A stretch of DNA of 64,000 bases from Phaeobacter porticola (GTDB taxonomy: Bacteria > Pseudomonadota > Alphaproteobacteria > Rhodobacterales > Rhodobacteraceae), in the NCBI RefSeq assembly GCF_001888185.1, contig NZ_CP016364.1:2542001-2606000 (forward strand). Reading direction: 5' to 3'. Positions 51,035 to 60,196 of this stretch are shown here, piece after piece. Under the pieces are notes generated by a model, which worked only from the letters and a program-made list of their open reading frames with translations, was not told where the DNA came from and did not search any database. Each line of letters starts with the position of its first letter. Position 1 is the first letter of the stretch. The position numbers were made by a program, and so were the translations under genes.

Positions 51035-52152
51035 GCAAGGATGACGCCCCTCTGCGCGCAGATCAGACAGCAGGCGCGCCCCATCCGCGCGAGACGCTGC
51101 AACTGTTCGGACAAGCGCAGGCAGAGCAGGATTTCCTGACCGCCTTCAACTCGGACCGCCTGCATCACGGCTGGCTGCTGACCGGCCCGCAGGGCGTGGG
51201 CAAGGCAACGCTGGCCTGGCGCATTGCGGCGTTTCTGCTGTCGCAACCGCCTGCGGAGGATGCGGGGCTGTTTGGCGCGCCCCCGCCTGCCACCTCGCTT
51301 GATATCGGGATGGATCATCCGGTGATGCACCGCATTCAGGCGTTGGCGGAGCCGGGGCTGGCGTCGATTACCCGCAGCATTAACGACAAGGGCAAGCTGC
51401 GCGATCAGATCGTGGTTGATGACATTCGCGCGCTGAACAAATTCTTTGGCCTGTCAGCCACCGACGGCGGACGTCGGGTGGTGATTGTTGATGCCGCAGA
51501 CGAGATGAACACCAGTGCGGCCAATGCGCTGCTGAAGATGCTGGAAGAGCCGCCTGCCCGCACCACCCTGCTGTTGGTGTCACATCAGCCCTCGCGACTG
51601 TTGCCGACGATCCGTTCGCGCTGTCGGCTGTTGCGGTTCGCGCCGCTGAGCCCTGAGGATATGCAGGCGGCCCTGACGCAGGCAGGGGCTGAGCTGCCCA
51701 AGCAAGCCGATCATCTGGCCGCACTGGCCAATGGCTCTGTCGGGGCGGCGTTGCGGCTGCTGAACCTTGGTGGTTTGCAGGCCTATAGCGATGTGGTGCG
51801 GCTGTTGGACAGTATGCCCCGGCTGGATCGACAGCGCGCCATGACGCTGGCGGAACAGGCCGCAGCGCGAGGAGGTGCCGATAAATTTGAGCTGCTGCTC
51901 ACCCTGATTGATACTGCGCTGGCGCGGCTGGCACGCACCGGGGCCACCGGAATGCCGCCGCAGCCCGAAGCTGCCCCGCAGGAGGCAGCGGTGCTGTCGC
52001 GGCTTTCACCGACGCCGCAAAAGGCGCGTGCCTGGGCGGATCTGGCAGCGCAGGTGACAGCCCGGATGCGCCACGGTCAGGCGGTGAACCTTGACCCCGC
52101 AGCACTTGTCCTAGATACGGTTTTCAAGATGCAGGACACTGCGGCGCGCTGA
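51031..52152 (+). CDS. holB: DNA polymerase III delta' subunit
   Basis: A 373-residue clamp-loader AAA+ subunit. HHGWLLTGPQGVGKATLAWRIAAFLL is a P-loop with GxxGxGK. VVIVDAADEMNTSAANALLKMLEEPPARTTLLLVSHQPSRLLPTIRSRC is the classic delta' Walker B and SRC motif region. The C-terminal collar domain is helical. It directly follows tmk with a 4-base overlap. It acts with delta and tau/gamma subunits to load the sliding clamp on DNA. Confidence 0.94.
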   Translation: MSKDDAPLRADQTAGAPHPRETLQLFGQAQAEQDFLTAFNSDRLHHGWLLTGPQGVGKATLAWRIAAFLLSQPPAEDAGLFGAPPPATSLDIGMDHPVMHRIQALAEPGLASITRSINDKGKLRDQIVVDDIRALNKFFGLSATDGGRRVVIVDAADEMNTSAANALLKMLEEPPARTTLLLVSHQPSRLLPTIRSRCRLLRFAPLSPEDMQAALTQAGAELPKQADHLAALANGSVGAALRLLNLGGLQAYSDVVRLLDSMPRLDRQRAMTLAEQAAARGGADKFELLLTLIDTALARLARTGATGMPPQPEAAPQEAAVLSRLSPTPQKARAWADLAAQVTARMRHGQAVNLDPAALVLDTVFKMQDTAAR

Positions 52153-52196
52153 TCCGGGCCACCGGACCGCTTCGCAGGACGCGACAGAGAGCAGTT

Positions 52197-53018
52197 ATGA
52201 CCGAGAGCCTTTCCCCCATGCCCCCGTCCATTACGGACAGCCATTGCCATCTGGATTTTCCCGATTTCGAGGGTGAGCTGGACGCGCTGATTGCGCGGGC
52301 AGCTGAGGCCGGTGTGACCCGCATGGTCACCATCTGCACCAAACTGCGCAATGAACCCACCGTGCGTGCCATCGCCGAGGCGCATGCGCCGATCTTCTAT
52401 GCGGCGGGCACCCACCCGATGAGTGCCGCAGACGAACCGCTGGTCTCAGTGGACGAGCTGGTGGCGCTGGCGCAGCATCCGAAATTTGTCGGCATTGGCG
52501 AGACCGGACTGGATTATCACTATACCGCCGACAGTGCAGAGGTGCAGAAGACCTCGCTCAGAACCCATATTACGGCGGCGCGGGAAACCGGCCTGCCGCT
52601 GATCATCCACGCCCGCGCGGCGGATGACGATATGGCGATGATCCTGCGCGATGAAATGGCCAAGGGCGCCTATTCCTGTGTGATGCACTGTTTCTCCTCC
52701 TCGCCTGAACTGGCACGGGCGGCGCTGGATCTGGGGTTCTACCTGTCGATGTCGGGCATCGCCGCCTTTCCCAAGAGCCAGGAACTGCGCGATATCTTTG
52801 CCACCGCCCCGATGGAGCGGATTCTGGTGGAAACTGACGCGCCCTATTTGGCACCGCCGCCCTATCGTGGCAAACGCAATGAGCCGGCCTATACCGCGCA
52901 CACCGCCCGCGTGGGCGCAGAGGTGTTTGATGTGGGTTACGCCGATTTCGCCGCCCAGACACAGGCCAATTTTGACCGGCTGTTCTGGAAGGCTGCCAAA
53001 TATGAGGCCGCCGCCTGA
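52197..53018 (+). CDS. TatD-family metal-dependent DNase
   Basis: A 273-residue hydrolase with TIM-barrel metal ligands: DSHCHLD near residues 15-20, GIGETGLDYHY with the bridging Glu, LIIHARAADDD (His), MHCFSSSPE (His), and LVETDAPYLAPPPYRGKRNEP with the catalytic Asp. TatD proteins are 3'-5' exo/DNases linked to DNA repair. It lies between holB and the MBL hydrolase, and its stop shares one base with the next ATG (TGATG). Confidence 0.93.
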   Translation: MTESLSPMPPSITDSHCHLDFPDFEGELDALIARAAEAGVTRMVTICTKLRNEPTVRAIAEAHAPIFYAAGTHPMSAADEPLVSVDELVALAQHPKFVGIGETGLDYHYTADSAEVQKTSLRTHITAARETGLPLIIHARAADDDMAMILRDEMAKGAYSCVMHCFSSSPELARAALDLGFYLSMSGIAAFPKSQELRDIFATAPMERILVETDAPYLAPPPYRGKRNEPAYTAHTARVGAEVFDVGYADFAAQTQANFDRLFWKAAKYEAAA

Positions 53019-53815
53019 TGGGCGTGCTGCGCTTTACCATTCTGGGCTGCGGTTCCTCCGGTGGGGTGCCGCGACTGGGCGGGCATTGGGGCGATTGCGA
53101 CCCGGACAATCCCCGCAACCGCCGCCGCCGCTGCTCGCTGCTGGTAGAGCGGGACGGTCCCGAGGGCACCACGACGGTGCTGATTGACACCTCCCCCGAT
53201 ATGCGCAGTCAGTTGCTGGACACCGGCACCGGGCGGCTGGACGGGGTGGTCTATACCCATTCCCACGCCGATCATGTGCATGGCATTGATGATTTGCGGA
53301 TGATCGTCTTCAACATGCGCGACCGCATTCCGGTCTATGCGGATGGTGATACCCAAAACGCGCTGCTGTCGCGGTTCGGCTATGCCTTTGTGCAGCCCGC
53401 AGGCTCCCCCTATCCGCCCATTCTCGACCTGCGCAGTATTGACGGTCCGCTGACGATTTCTGGCCCCGGTGGCGATATCATCCTGCGCCCGTTTGAGGTC
53501 AACCACGGCTCCATGGATGCGCTGGGGTTCCGAATTGGCGATCTGGCCTATCTGCCGGATGTGGCCAAGATCCCTGACAGCGCGCTGGCGGAATTGCAGG
53601 ATCTGAACTGCTGGATCCTTGATGCGCTGCGCCGCAAGCCGCATCCCACCCATCTATCGCTGGACGAGGCGCTGGAGTGGATCGAACGGATGGCCCCAAA
53701 GCGCGCGGTGCTGACCAATATGCACATTGATCTGGATTATGCGCAGGTCGCCGCTGAGACCCCTGATCACATTGATCCCGCCTATGACGGGATGGTGATC
53801 GAATACCCGATCTGA
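53018..53815 (+). CDS. MBL-fold metallohydrolase (PhnP-like)
   Basis: A 265-residue metallo-beta-lactamase-fold enzyme. HSHADH at 81-86 is the metal motif (HxHxDH), with DTSPDMRSQL before it. Later metal ligands lie in VNHGSMDALGF and NMHIDLDY, and the LGCGSSGGVPRLGGHWGDCDP N terminus is typical of the PhnP/cyclic-phosphodiesterase subgroup. It is translationally coupled to tatD, a pairing common in Alphaproteobacteria. The substrate is probably a cyclic nucleotide or phosphodiester (inference). Confidence 0.88.
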   Translation: MGVLRFTILGCGSSGGVPRLGGHWGDCDPDNPRNRRRRCSLLVERDGPEGTTTVLIDTSPDMRSQLLDTGTGRLDGVVYTHSHADHVHGIDDLRMIVFNMRDRIPVYADGDTQNALLSRFGYAFVQPAGSPYPPILDLRSIDGPLTISGPGGDIILRPFEVNHGSMDALGFRIGDLAYLPDVAKIPDSALAELQDLNCWILDALRRKPHPTHLSLDEALEWIERMAPKRAVLTNMHIDLDYAQVAAETPDHIDPAYDGMVIEYPI

Positions 53816-53861
53816 GCCGCCACATAAGGCGCCCGCGACCCCGCCCACAGGAAGGCACATC

Positions 53862-54794
53862 ATGTTTCAGAGCTTGATTGATGTCATCCTGCCGGTGTTT
53901 CTGGTCATCGGTGCGGGCTATGTCGCCACCCGTCGCGGGTATTTTCAGGCCAGCCATGTCGATGGGCTGATGAAATTCACCCAGAGCTTTGCCATCCCCT
54001 GCCTATTGTTTCGCGCGATTGCGACGCTGGACCTGTCGGCGAGTTTTGATCCGCGCCTGCTGATCAGTTTCTACACCGGTGCCGCGATCTGTTTCTGTCT
54101 GGGGATGGCCGGTGCGCGGCTGATTTTCAAACGCGACTGGGAGGATTGCGTGGCCATAGGCTTTTGCTGCCTGTTCTCCAATTCGGTGCTGCTGGGCCTG
54201 CCGATCACGGAACGCGCCTATGGGGCCGACAATCTGACCGGCAACTACGCGATCATCGCCTTTCACTCGCCGTTTTGCTACGGGCTGGGGATCACTGTGA
54301 TGGAGATCGTGCGCAACAAGGGTGCGGGCGGTATCGCTACGGTGAAATCGGTGTTCAGCGCCATGTTCAAGAATGTGCTGATCCTTGGCATCGCTCTGGG
54401 GTTTGTGGTGAACTTCTCGGGCCTGTGGATCCCGCAGGCGGTGGATGAGGCGCTGTCGCTGGTCATTCGCGCGGCGCTGCCAACGGCGCTGTTTGCGCTG
54501 GGGGGCGTGCTGGTGCAATACCGCCCGGAAGGCGACCTGCGCACCATCGGCTTTGTCTGCGCAATCTCATTGATGGTGCATCCGGCGCTGGTCTGGAGCA
54601 TGGGCAGCGCCTTGAAGGTGCAGCCGGATCTGTTCCGCTCTGCGGTGCTGAATGCCGCGATGGCGCCAGGGTTCAACGCCTATATCTTTGCAAACATGTA
54701 TGGGCGCGCGAAACGGGTGGCGGCGTCCTCGGTGCTGATTGCCACGGGATCCTGTATCCTGACGGTCTGGCTCTGGCTCTTGATCCTGGGCTGA
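53862..54794 (+). CDS. AEC-family transporter (auxin efflux carrier type)
   Basis: A 310-residue integral membrane protein with about 10 hydrophobic segments. It begins SLIDVILPVFLVIGAGYVATRRGYF and contains NSVLLGLPI and ALPTALFALGGVLVQY, which are family-typical; the C-terminal ASSVLIATGSCILTVWLWLLIL completes the last helix. Bacterial AEC members export or import organic acids such as malate or malonate. The position beside the tct tricarboxylate transporter fits organic-acid transport. A terminator for the convergent tctA follows. Confidence 0.87.
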   Translation: MFQSLIDVILPVFLVIGAGYVATRRGYFQASHVDGLMKFTQSFAIPCLLFRAIATLDLSASFDPRLLISFYTGAAICFCLGMAGARLIFKRDWEDCVAIGFCCLFSNSVLLGLPITERAYGADNLTGNYAIIAFHSPFCYGLGITVMEIVRNKGAGGIATVKSVFSAMFKNVLILGIALGFVVNFSGLWIPQAVDEALSLVIRAALPTALFALGGVLVQYRPEGDLRTIGFVCAISLMVHPALVWSMGSALKVQPDLFRSAVLNAAMAPGFNAYIFANMYGRAKRVAASSVLIATGSCILTVWLWLLILG

Positions 54795-54800
54795 GCCACG

Positions 54801-54823
54801 AAAAAGGGGCGCCGCAGCGCCCC
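54801..54823 (-). terminator. Rho-independent terminator of tctCBA
   Basis: GGGGCGC (54806-54812) and GCGCCCC (54817-54823) form a perfect stem with a 4-base loop, and on the minus strand TTTTT follows (54801-54805). It ends the tct operon and also lies 6 bases after the AEC gene. Confidence 0.85.
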
Positions 54824-54847
54824 CGTGATCTGTTTCCATGGCGACGA

Positions 54848-56365
54848 TCAATCGCCGTCTGCCACCCCGCGCTGGCGCAGCCGCGCACGGCGGGCACGGT
54901 AGCTGGGCAGGATCACCAGAAGGGCCGCCAGCCCCAGCAGGCCGATGGTCATCGGGCGCTCCATCAGAAAGCCCAGCCCATCATAGAGCTGCATCGAGCG
55001 GGAGAAGTTATCCTCCAGCATTGAGCCCAAAATGAAGCCGATCAGCAGGGGCGCGAGCGGATAGTCGGCAAAGCGCAGCACCGTGGCACAAATCCCCAGA
55101 CCCACAAGGATCAGCAGTTCGGTCGCATTGTTCTGCCCGATATAGGCCCCCATCAACGTGAAGAAGAATATGAAGGGGATCAGATAGTTGCGCGGCACCG
55201 CCAGCACCTTGGCGATATAGGGGATCAGCGGCAGGTTCAGAACCAGAAGGATCAGATTGCCGACATACATGGAGATGATCACGGCCCAGAAGATCTCCGG
55301 CTCATCCACCATCAGGCGCGGCCCGGGCGAGACATTGAGCGCGATCAGCGCGCCCAGCAGGATCGCCGTGGTGCCGGAGCCGGGAATGCCCAGCGTCAGC
55401 AACGGCACAAAGGAGCCTGTGCAGGCGGCATTATTGGCGCTTTCCGGCGCGGCGAGGCCTTTGATGGCACCCTTGCCGAATTCTTTCTGCTCCTCCTTCG
55501 GGGCGATATTGCGCTCCACCGCATAACCAAGGAAGGAGGCGATGGTGGCCCCGGCACCCGGCAGCACGCCGATCAGGAAGCCCTGAATCGACTGGCGGCC
55601 AATCACCGGCGCGATGGATTTCGCCTCCGCCCTGGTGATGCGCAGATCCTTGATCTCATTGCTGCCACCTTCGGTCTTGGAGCGGCCAGGATCCAGCACC
55701 AGATACAGCGCCTCTGGCAGGGCAAACATCGCCATGGCCAAGGTGATGAAGCCAAACCCAGATTGCAGGTCCATGATGCCCATGGTGAAGCGAGGCATAT
55801 TGAACAGCGCACCCTCACCTACCGTGGCCATGATCAGGCCAAGCACGGTCATCAGCAGGGCCTTCACCACCTGACCGGTGCCTGCAAAGGCGGCGATGGC
55901 AGAAAGCCCCACCACCATCAGCGCGAAATATTCGGCGGAGTGAAACAGCAGGGCGACACTGGCCAGCGCGGGGGCGAAGATCATCAGCAGGATCGCGCCA
56001 ATGCTGCCACCGCAGAAGGACGAAATCGCCGCCACGGTCAGCGCCTTACCCGCCTTGCCCTGTCGCGCCAGCGGATAGCCATCGAAGGACGTCGCCACGG
56101 TTGAGGCCACGCCCGGCGCATTGATCAGGATGGAGGAGGTGGAGCCGCCAAAGATGGCGCCATAATAGACCCCCGCCAGCAGGATCAGCGCAGCAGAAGG
56201 ATCACCGATGGAAATCGCCACCGGGATCATGATGGAAATGATGCTCATCGGGCCAAGACCCGGCAACATGCCGATGAAGGTGCCGATGAGGCAGCCGCCG
56301 ATCACCATCAGGAGGTTACTAAAGGAAAAGGCCGTGCTGAGGCCAATCAGAATACCGTCCAGCAT
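54848..56365 (-). CDS. tctA: Tripartite tricarboxylate transporter, large permease TctA
   Basis: A 505-residue membrane protein with about 12 helices. GCLIGTFIGMLPGLGPMSIISIMIP near the N terminus and VLPGAGATIASFLGYAVER / LLTLGIPGSGTTAILLGALIALNVSPGP in the middle are the conserved TctA repeats. It takes up citrate or other tricarboxylates with TctB and the binding protein TctC. The start at 56365 follows the tctB stop by one base; the frame to 56446 would overlap tctB with non-conserved sequence. Confidence 0.93.
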   Translation of the reverse strand: MLDGILIGLSTAFSFSNLLMVIGGCLIGTFIGMLPGLGPMSIISIMIPVAISIGDPSAALILLAGVYYGAIFGGSTSSILINAPGVASTVATSFDGYPLARQGKAGKALTVAAISSFCGGSIGAILLMIFAPALASVALLFHSAEYFALMVVGLSAIAAFAGTGQVVKALLMTVLGLIMATVGEGALFNMPRFTMGIMDLQSGFGFITLAMAMFALPEALYLVLDPGRSKTEGGSNEIKDLRITRAEAKSIAPVIGRQSIQGFLIGVLPGAGATIASFLGYAVERNIAPKEEQKEFGKGAIKGLAAPESANNAACTGSFVPLLTLGIPGSGTTAILLGALIALNVSPGPRLMVDEPEIFWAVIISMYVGNLILLVLNLPLIPYIAKVLAVPRNYLIPFIFFFTLMGAYIGQNNATELLILVGLGICATVLRFADYPLAPLLIGFILGSMLEDNFSRSMQLYDGLGFLMERPMTIGLLGLAALLVILPSYRARRARLRQRGVADGD

Positions 56366-56366
56366 A

Positions 56367-56861
56367 TCAGCCCCCAGTCCCCATGAAGAAGGGCAGCGGG
56401 CGCAGGTAGATACCCAGCACCTGCTGCACCAGATACCAGACCACACCCGCCGCCAGAACAGCGATAGGGATCAGGATATGCAGCTTGCGTTCGCCAAGGA
56501 TCATGGCGCTGATCACCAGAAATGCGACGGTAGAAATCAGGAAGCCAACCGGACGAAGCGCCAGCGCGTAGATCACCATCATCGCCAAAAGTGCGGTGGC
56601 CTGACCCAGCTTGTAGTCCAGCAGGCGGCGGTAATCGATGTCGCCGGCCTTTGGGCCCGCATCGGCTTTCTGCGGCGACAACAGGATGATCAGCGCGCAG
56701 ATCACCGCCATGACAGACAATCCCTTGGGAAAGGTGCTGGGCCAGATGGCATTGAATTTCATGAACGGCGGTAGCCCTTCGTCCATAGTGAAAAAGGCCG
56801 TGTAGCCATAGGCGAGGCTGATCATGAGAATGACCAGCGCGATCCATCGGTCGAGCGCCAT
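56367..56861 (-). CDS. tctB: Tripartite tricarboxylate transporter, small permease TctB
   Basis: A 164-residue protein with four hydrophobic helices (residues about 5-25, 47-65, 92-118, 123-145). PPFMKFNAIWPSTFPKGLSVMAVICAL and LRPVGFLISTVAFLVISAMILGERK match the small TctB subunit. It lies directly upstream of tctA, and 149 bases downstream of tctC with no hairpin seen, so all three are one unit. Confidence 0.9.
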   Translation of the reverse strand: MALDRWIALVILMISLAYGYTAFFTMDEGLPPFMKFNAIWPSTFPKGLSVMAVICALIILLSPQKADAGPKAGDIDYRRLLDYKLGQATALLAMMVIYALALRPVGFLISTVAFLVISAMILGERKLHILIPIAVLAAGVVWYLVQQVLGIYLRPLPFFMGTGG

Positions 56862-57010
56862 TGGGCTCTCCCCCCTTTGGTGAGATATGTTCAGAGTGAA
56901 ACCTGAGCGGCGGCGCGACCTCCTCCCGAAGATGCGCGCCAGCGGTTTCTGTCGTCAGAGGCATGGCGCCCGGCACCTCTCGGACCGGACGCCTGTCTGC
57001 TCTGCCAGAC

Positions 57011-57988
57011 TTAGAGGAAGCCGAGTTCCTGCATCAGGCTTTTGATGACCTCTTCCTGACCTTCCAGGAAGCTGACGAAATCATCACCGCTGTTGTGGAT
57101 GTTGACCCACCCGTTGCGGGCGCGGACCTCTTCCCATTCGGGGGTGTCATACATCTTGGCCAGAGCGGCGCGGTAGGCGTTGACCTTTTCCTCTGGCAGG
57201 CCGGGTGCGCCAAAGAAACCGCGCCAGTTGACGAAGGTTGCGTCGATCCCCTGTTCTTTCATCGTGGGGGCGTCTGCATAGGCGGGCACGCGGTCCTCGG
57301 CGGTGACGCCAATGATTTTCACCTCGCCTGCGTTGGCCAAATCAATCGCCTCGGAGAAGCCGGTGGAGAGTGCTGCGATTTCACCGGAGAGAAGGGCGGC
57401 CATGGCAACCCCGCCTGCATCATAGGGGATGTATTTCACCGCTGTTGGCTCTTCGCCTGCGGCCTTCATCACCATTGCGGCGACCAGATGATCCATGCCA
57501 CCGGGAACCGAGCCACCGCCGATGGCGGTCTTGCGCGGATCGGCCTGATAGGCCGCGATCAGATCGGACATGGAGTTGATCGGGCTGTCCTTGCCCACCA
57601 CGATGGCCGCGTAATCGCCAATGGTGCCTGCGACCATGGTGAGGTCACGGAAGTTATGCGGGAAGACACCGGTCAGCGAGCGGATCACAATCGGGGTGGA
57701 GTTCACCATCAGGGTGCCGTGATTGCTCTCGGCGTTTTCGATCAGATAGCCGATCGCCTTGCCACCGCCACCGCCGGACATGTTTTCAAAGGAGGCATTG
57801 CCCACAAGGCCCGCCTTGGTCAGCGCCTCACCGGTGCCGCGCGCGGTGCCGTCCCAGCCGCCGCCTGCGCCGCCGGGGATCAGAAAGTGGATGCTGTCCA
57901 CCATCTCATCCGCAGAAACCGGCGCAGCAAAGGCCAGTGTCGCAGCGGTCACCGCCATCAGGGCGCGCCGGGTCAAAGTCGTTTTCAT
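57011..57988 (-). CDS. tctC: Tripartite tricarboxylate transporter substrate-binding protein TctC
   Basis: A 325-residue periplasmic Bug-family protein. Signal peptide: residues 1-26 (RRALMAVTAATLAFAAPVSA). HFLIPGGAGGGWDGTARGTGEAL is the canonical binding-loop region, followed by NASFENMSGGGGGKAIGYL and TAIGGGSVPGGMDHLVAAMV. It captures a tricarboxylate or similar acid and hands it to TctAB. It is the first gene of the operon and divergent from tctDE, which normally controls it. Confidence 0.93.
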   Translation of the reverse strand: MKTTLTRRALMAVTAATLAFAAPVSADEMVDSIHFLIPGGAGGGWDGTARGTGEALTKAGLVGNASFENMSGGGGGKAIGYLIENAESNHGTLMVNSTPIVIRSLTGVFPHNFRDLTMVAGTIGDYAAIVVGKDSPINSMSDLIAAYQADPRKTAIGGGSVPGGMDHLVAAMVMKAAGEEPTAVKYIPYDAGGVAMAALLSGEIAALSTGFSEAIDLANAGEVKIIGVTAEDRVPAYADAPTMKEQGIDATFVNWRGFFGAPGLPEEKVNAYRAALAKMYDTPEWEEVRARNGWVNIHNSGDDFVSFLEGQEEVIKSLMQELGFL

Positions 57989-58118
57989 CTGTTTGTCCTC
58001 CCATTTGACAAATGGCGGCTTGGCCGCTCATGACTGAAGGGGAACACGTCAAGCTGACACAAACCTGTCACACTCAATTTCACAGTCGCCCACCCGCCCT
58101 ATTTATGGATAGATCCCG
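57989..58118. promoter_or_regulatory. Divergent promoter region tctC / tctD
   Basis: 130 bases between the transporter operon and its likely two-component system. GTCAAGCTGACACAAACCTG near 58047-58067, followed by GTCACACTC, contains TGACA/TGTCA-like half-sites (CTGACAC and CTGTCAC about 14 bases apart) that could be TctD boxes. Confidence 0.45.
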
Positions 58119-58784
58119 ATGCGTTTCCTGCTGGTCGAAGACAACCTGAGCCTGGCCTCTGCTGTCGAGGACCGGCTGCGGATGGATGGCCATGTGGTGG
58201 ATCATGCCCCGGATCTGGCGGTCGCGGATGACTATGCGGCGACGGCGGATTACGATTTGATTTTGTTGGATATTATGCTGCCCGACGGGGACGGCCGCAG
58301 CTTTCTTAAGTCTCATCGCAACCGTGAGGGCACAACGCCGGTGATCGTGCTGACTGCGCGATCCGAGGTGTCGGACCGGGTGGGCGTGCTGGATCTGGGC
58401 GCGGATGATTACATCACCAAACCCTTTGATTTTTCCGAACTGGAAGCGCGCTGCCGGGCCGTGTTGCGGCGCCATGGTGGCGGCAGTTCCAACCAGAAAC
58501 GATTCGGCGCGCTGGTGTTTGATCCCTTGGCGGGCACGCTGGTGGTGGGCGACAAAACCGTCTCCCTGCGCAACAAGGAGCTGCGGCTGCTGGAAATTTT
58601 CATCAATGCGCCGGACAGGATTTTTTCCAAATCGAAACTGGTGGACCGGCTGTTTTCCTATGAGGAAGACGTCTCGGAAAATGCGATTGAGGTCTATGTG
58701 GCACGGCTGCGCAAACATCTGGCCGGGGCGGATGTGGAAATCACCACGGTGCGCGGGCTGGGCTACCGGATGTCGCTTGCATGA
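58119..58784 (+). CDS. tctD: Response regulator, TctD-like (OmpR family)
   Basis: A 221-residue regulator. The receiver domain has the acidic pocket at VEDN and the phosphoacceptor Asp51 in LILLDIMLPDGDG, with Thr in VLTAR and Lys in YITKPFD. The C-terminal winged helix (LSLRNKELRLLEIFINAPDRIFSKSKLVDRLF ... NAIEVYVARLRKHL) is OmpR/PhoB type. It overlaps the kinase gene by 4 bases. It is expected to activate tctCBA across the divergent promoter when the ligand is sensed. Confidence 0.9.
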   Translation: MRFLLVEDNLSLASAVEDRLRMDGHVVDHAPDLAVADDYAATADYDLILLDIMLPDGDGRSFLKSHRNREGTTPVIVLTARSEVSDRVGVLDLGADDYITKPFDFSELEARCRAVLRRHGGGSSNQKRFGALVFDPLAGTLVVGDKTVSLRNKELRLLEIFINAPDRIFSKSKLVDRLFSYEEDVSENAIEVYVARLRKHLAGADVEITTVRGLGYRMSLA

Positions 58785-60196
58785 GCCGCGCGCTGCCGAC
58801 CAGCGGGTCAATCCGGCGGCGGTTGACGTTGCAACTGGTGGGCAGCGCCGCCTTTCTCGCCTCGCTGTTGTTCTTCATCGTGTTGGTCTTCACCCGGGAT
58901 GTGTCGCAGCGCACCCATGACAGCATTCTTCAGGCCTCGGCCACGTCGATTATGGACTCGGTGTCTGTACGGTCGGGCGACGTAACGGTCGATATCCCCT
59001 ACTCGGCGCTGTCGATGCTGGGCAATGTCAGCGATGATCGGGTGTTTTATCGGGTCGCACAAAATGACCGCCTGCTCACTGGCTACGGCGACCTGCCGCT
59101 GCCTGATCTGCTGCCCCAGCGAGGGCAGCCGCGATTTGATACTGCGCCCTACAAAGGCGATAGTATCCGCATGGTGACGCTGGCGCGGCGGGTGTCGCTG
59201 AACGGTCAGGTCTCCGATGTGGTGATTTCCGTGGCGCAGACCCGCGAAGGGCAGTCGGCGCAATTGGCGGAGCTGACGCGCACCGCGCTACAGCTTGGTC
59301 TGGGGTTTTTCATGATTGCAGCGTTTTTGGCAATCTGGGCAGCACAGTCCAGTATTCGACCGCTTGCCGAACTGGCCGAGGCTGTGTCGCGCCGTGGACC
59401 GAAGGATCTGCGCCCGGTGCGCCGCCCAGTGCCGTCGGAGATGATCCCGCTGGTGACATCGCTCAACCGGTTTATTGAGCGGTTGCGGATTTCCCTCTCT
59501 CGGTCCGAAGATTTCATCGCCGAGGCGGCCCACCGGGTGCGCACACCGCTGGCCACGGTGCGCGCGCAGGCGGAGATCACATTGAGGCGGGTTGAGCGGG
59601 ACGAAAACCGCGCCTCGCTGCGCGAGATGATCCGCGCGATTGACGAAAGCTCCCGCGCGGCGGGGCAGTTGCTGGATCACGCGATGGTGACATTTCGCAC
59701 CGACAGCCTGCTGCGTGAGGAGGTGGATCTGGGTGCGCTATCGCGCGATCTGCTGAACCGGCTGCGCCCTATTGCGGAGCTGAAAGATATTGCGCTGCAT
59801 TCCGACCTGCCGCAGACGCCGCCCCTGTCCGGCGATCCGATCCTGATCCAGAACGCGGTGCGCAACCTTTTGGACAATGCGATCAAATATGCCCCTGCCG
59901 AGAGCGACATTCAGGTGATCCTGCGCAAGGAGGGCGCAGAGCTGCGGCTCAGCATCATTGATGAGGCGGGCGGGTTTCCCAGCGGCGATACCGAGGCCCT
60001 GACGGCGCGGTTTGCGCGGGGTGCCAATGCCGAAGGGACGATTGGCTCGGGCCTTGGGCTTACGATTGCGCGTGAAGTTGTGGAGGCCCATGGCGGGCGC
60101 CTGACCATCGCGCCGAGCCAGGCCACCAGCGGGCCACCGGCTGCATCTCCAAGACGGGAGGGATCATGCGTTTCCTTATGCTTTCCAGTGCTTTGA
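58781..60196 (+). CDS. tctE: Sensor histidine kinase, TctE-like
   Basis: A 471-residue membrane kinase. TM1 is at about 20-38, a periplasmic sensor region at 40-170, and TM2 at about 170-188. A HAMP-like linker (SSIRPLAELAEAVSRRGPKDLRPV) follows. The phosphoacceptor His251 lies in AAHRVRTPLATVRAQAEI (HRVRTP rather than the common HELRTP). The ATP-binding domain includes NAVRNLLDNAIKYAP and SGLGLTIAREVVEAHGG. Its 3' end overlaps the next gene by 31 bases, tying a periplasmic binding protein to the sensor. Confidence 0.9.
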   Translation: MSRALPTSGSIRRRLTLQLVGSAAFLASLLFFIVLVFTRDVSQRTHDSILQASATSIMDSVSVRSGDVTVDIPYSALSMLGNVSDDRVFYRVAQNDRLLTGYGDLPLPDLLPQRGQPRFDTAPYKGDSIRMVTLARRVSLNGQVSDVVISVAQTREGQSAQLAELTRTALQLGLGFFMIAAFLAIWAAQSSIRPLAELAEAVSRRGPKDLRPVRRPVPSEMIPLVTSLNRFIERLRISLSRSEDFIAEAAHRVRTPLATVRAQAEITLRRVERDENRASLREMIRAIDESSRAAGQLLDHAMVTFRTDSLLREEVDLGALSRDLLNRLRPIAELKDIALHSDLPQTPPLSGDPILIQNAVRNLLDNAIKYAPAESDIQVILRKEGAELRLSIIDEAGGFPSGDTEALTARFARGANAEGTIGSGLGLTIAREVVEAHGGRLTIAPSQATSGPPAASPRREGSCVSLCFPVL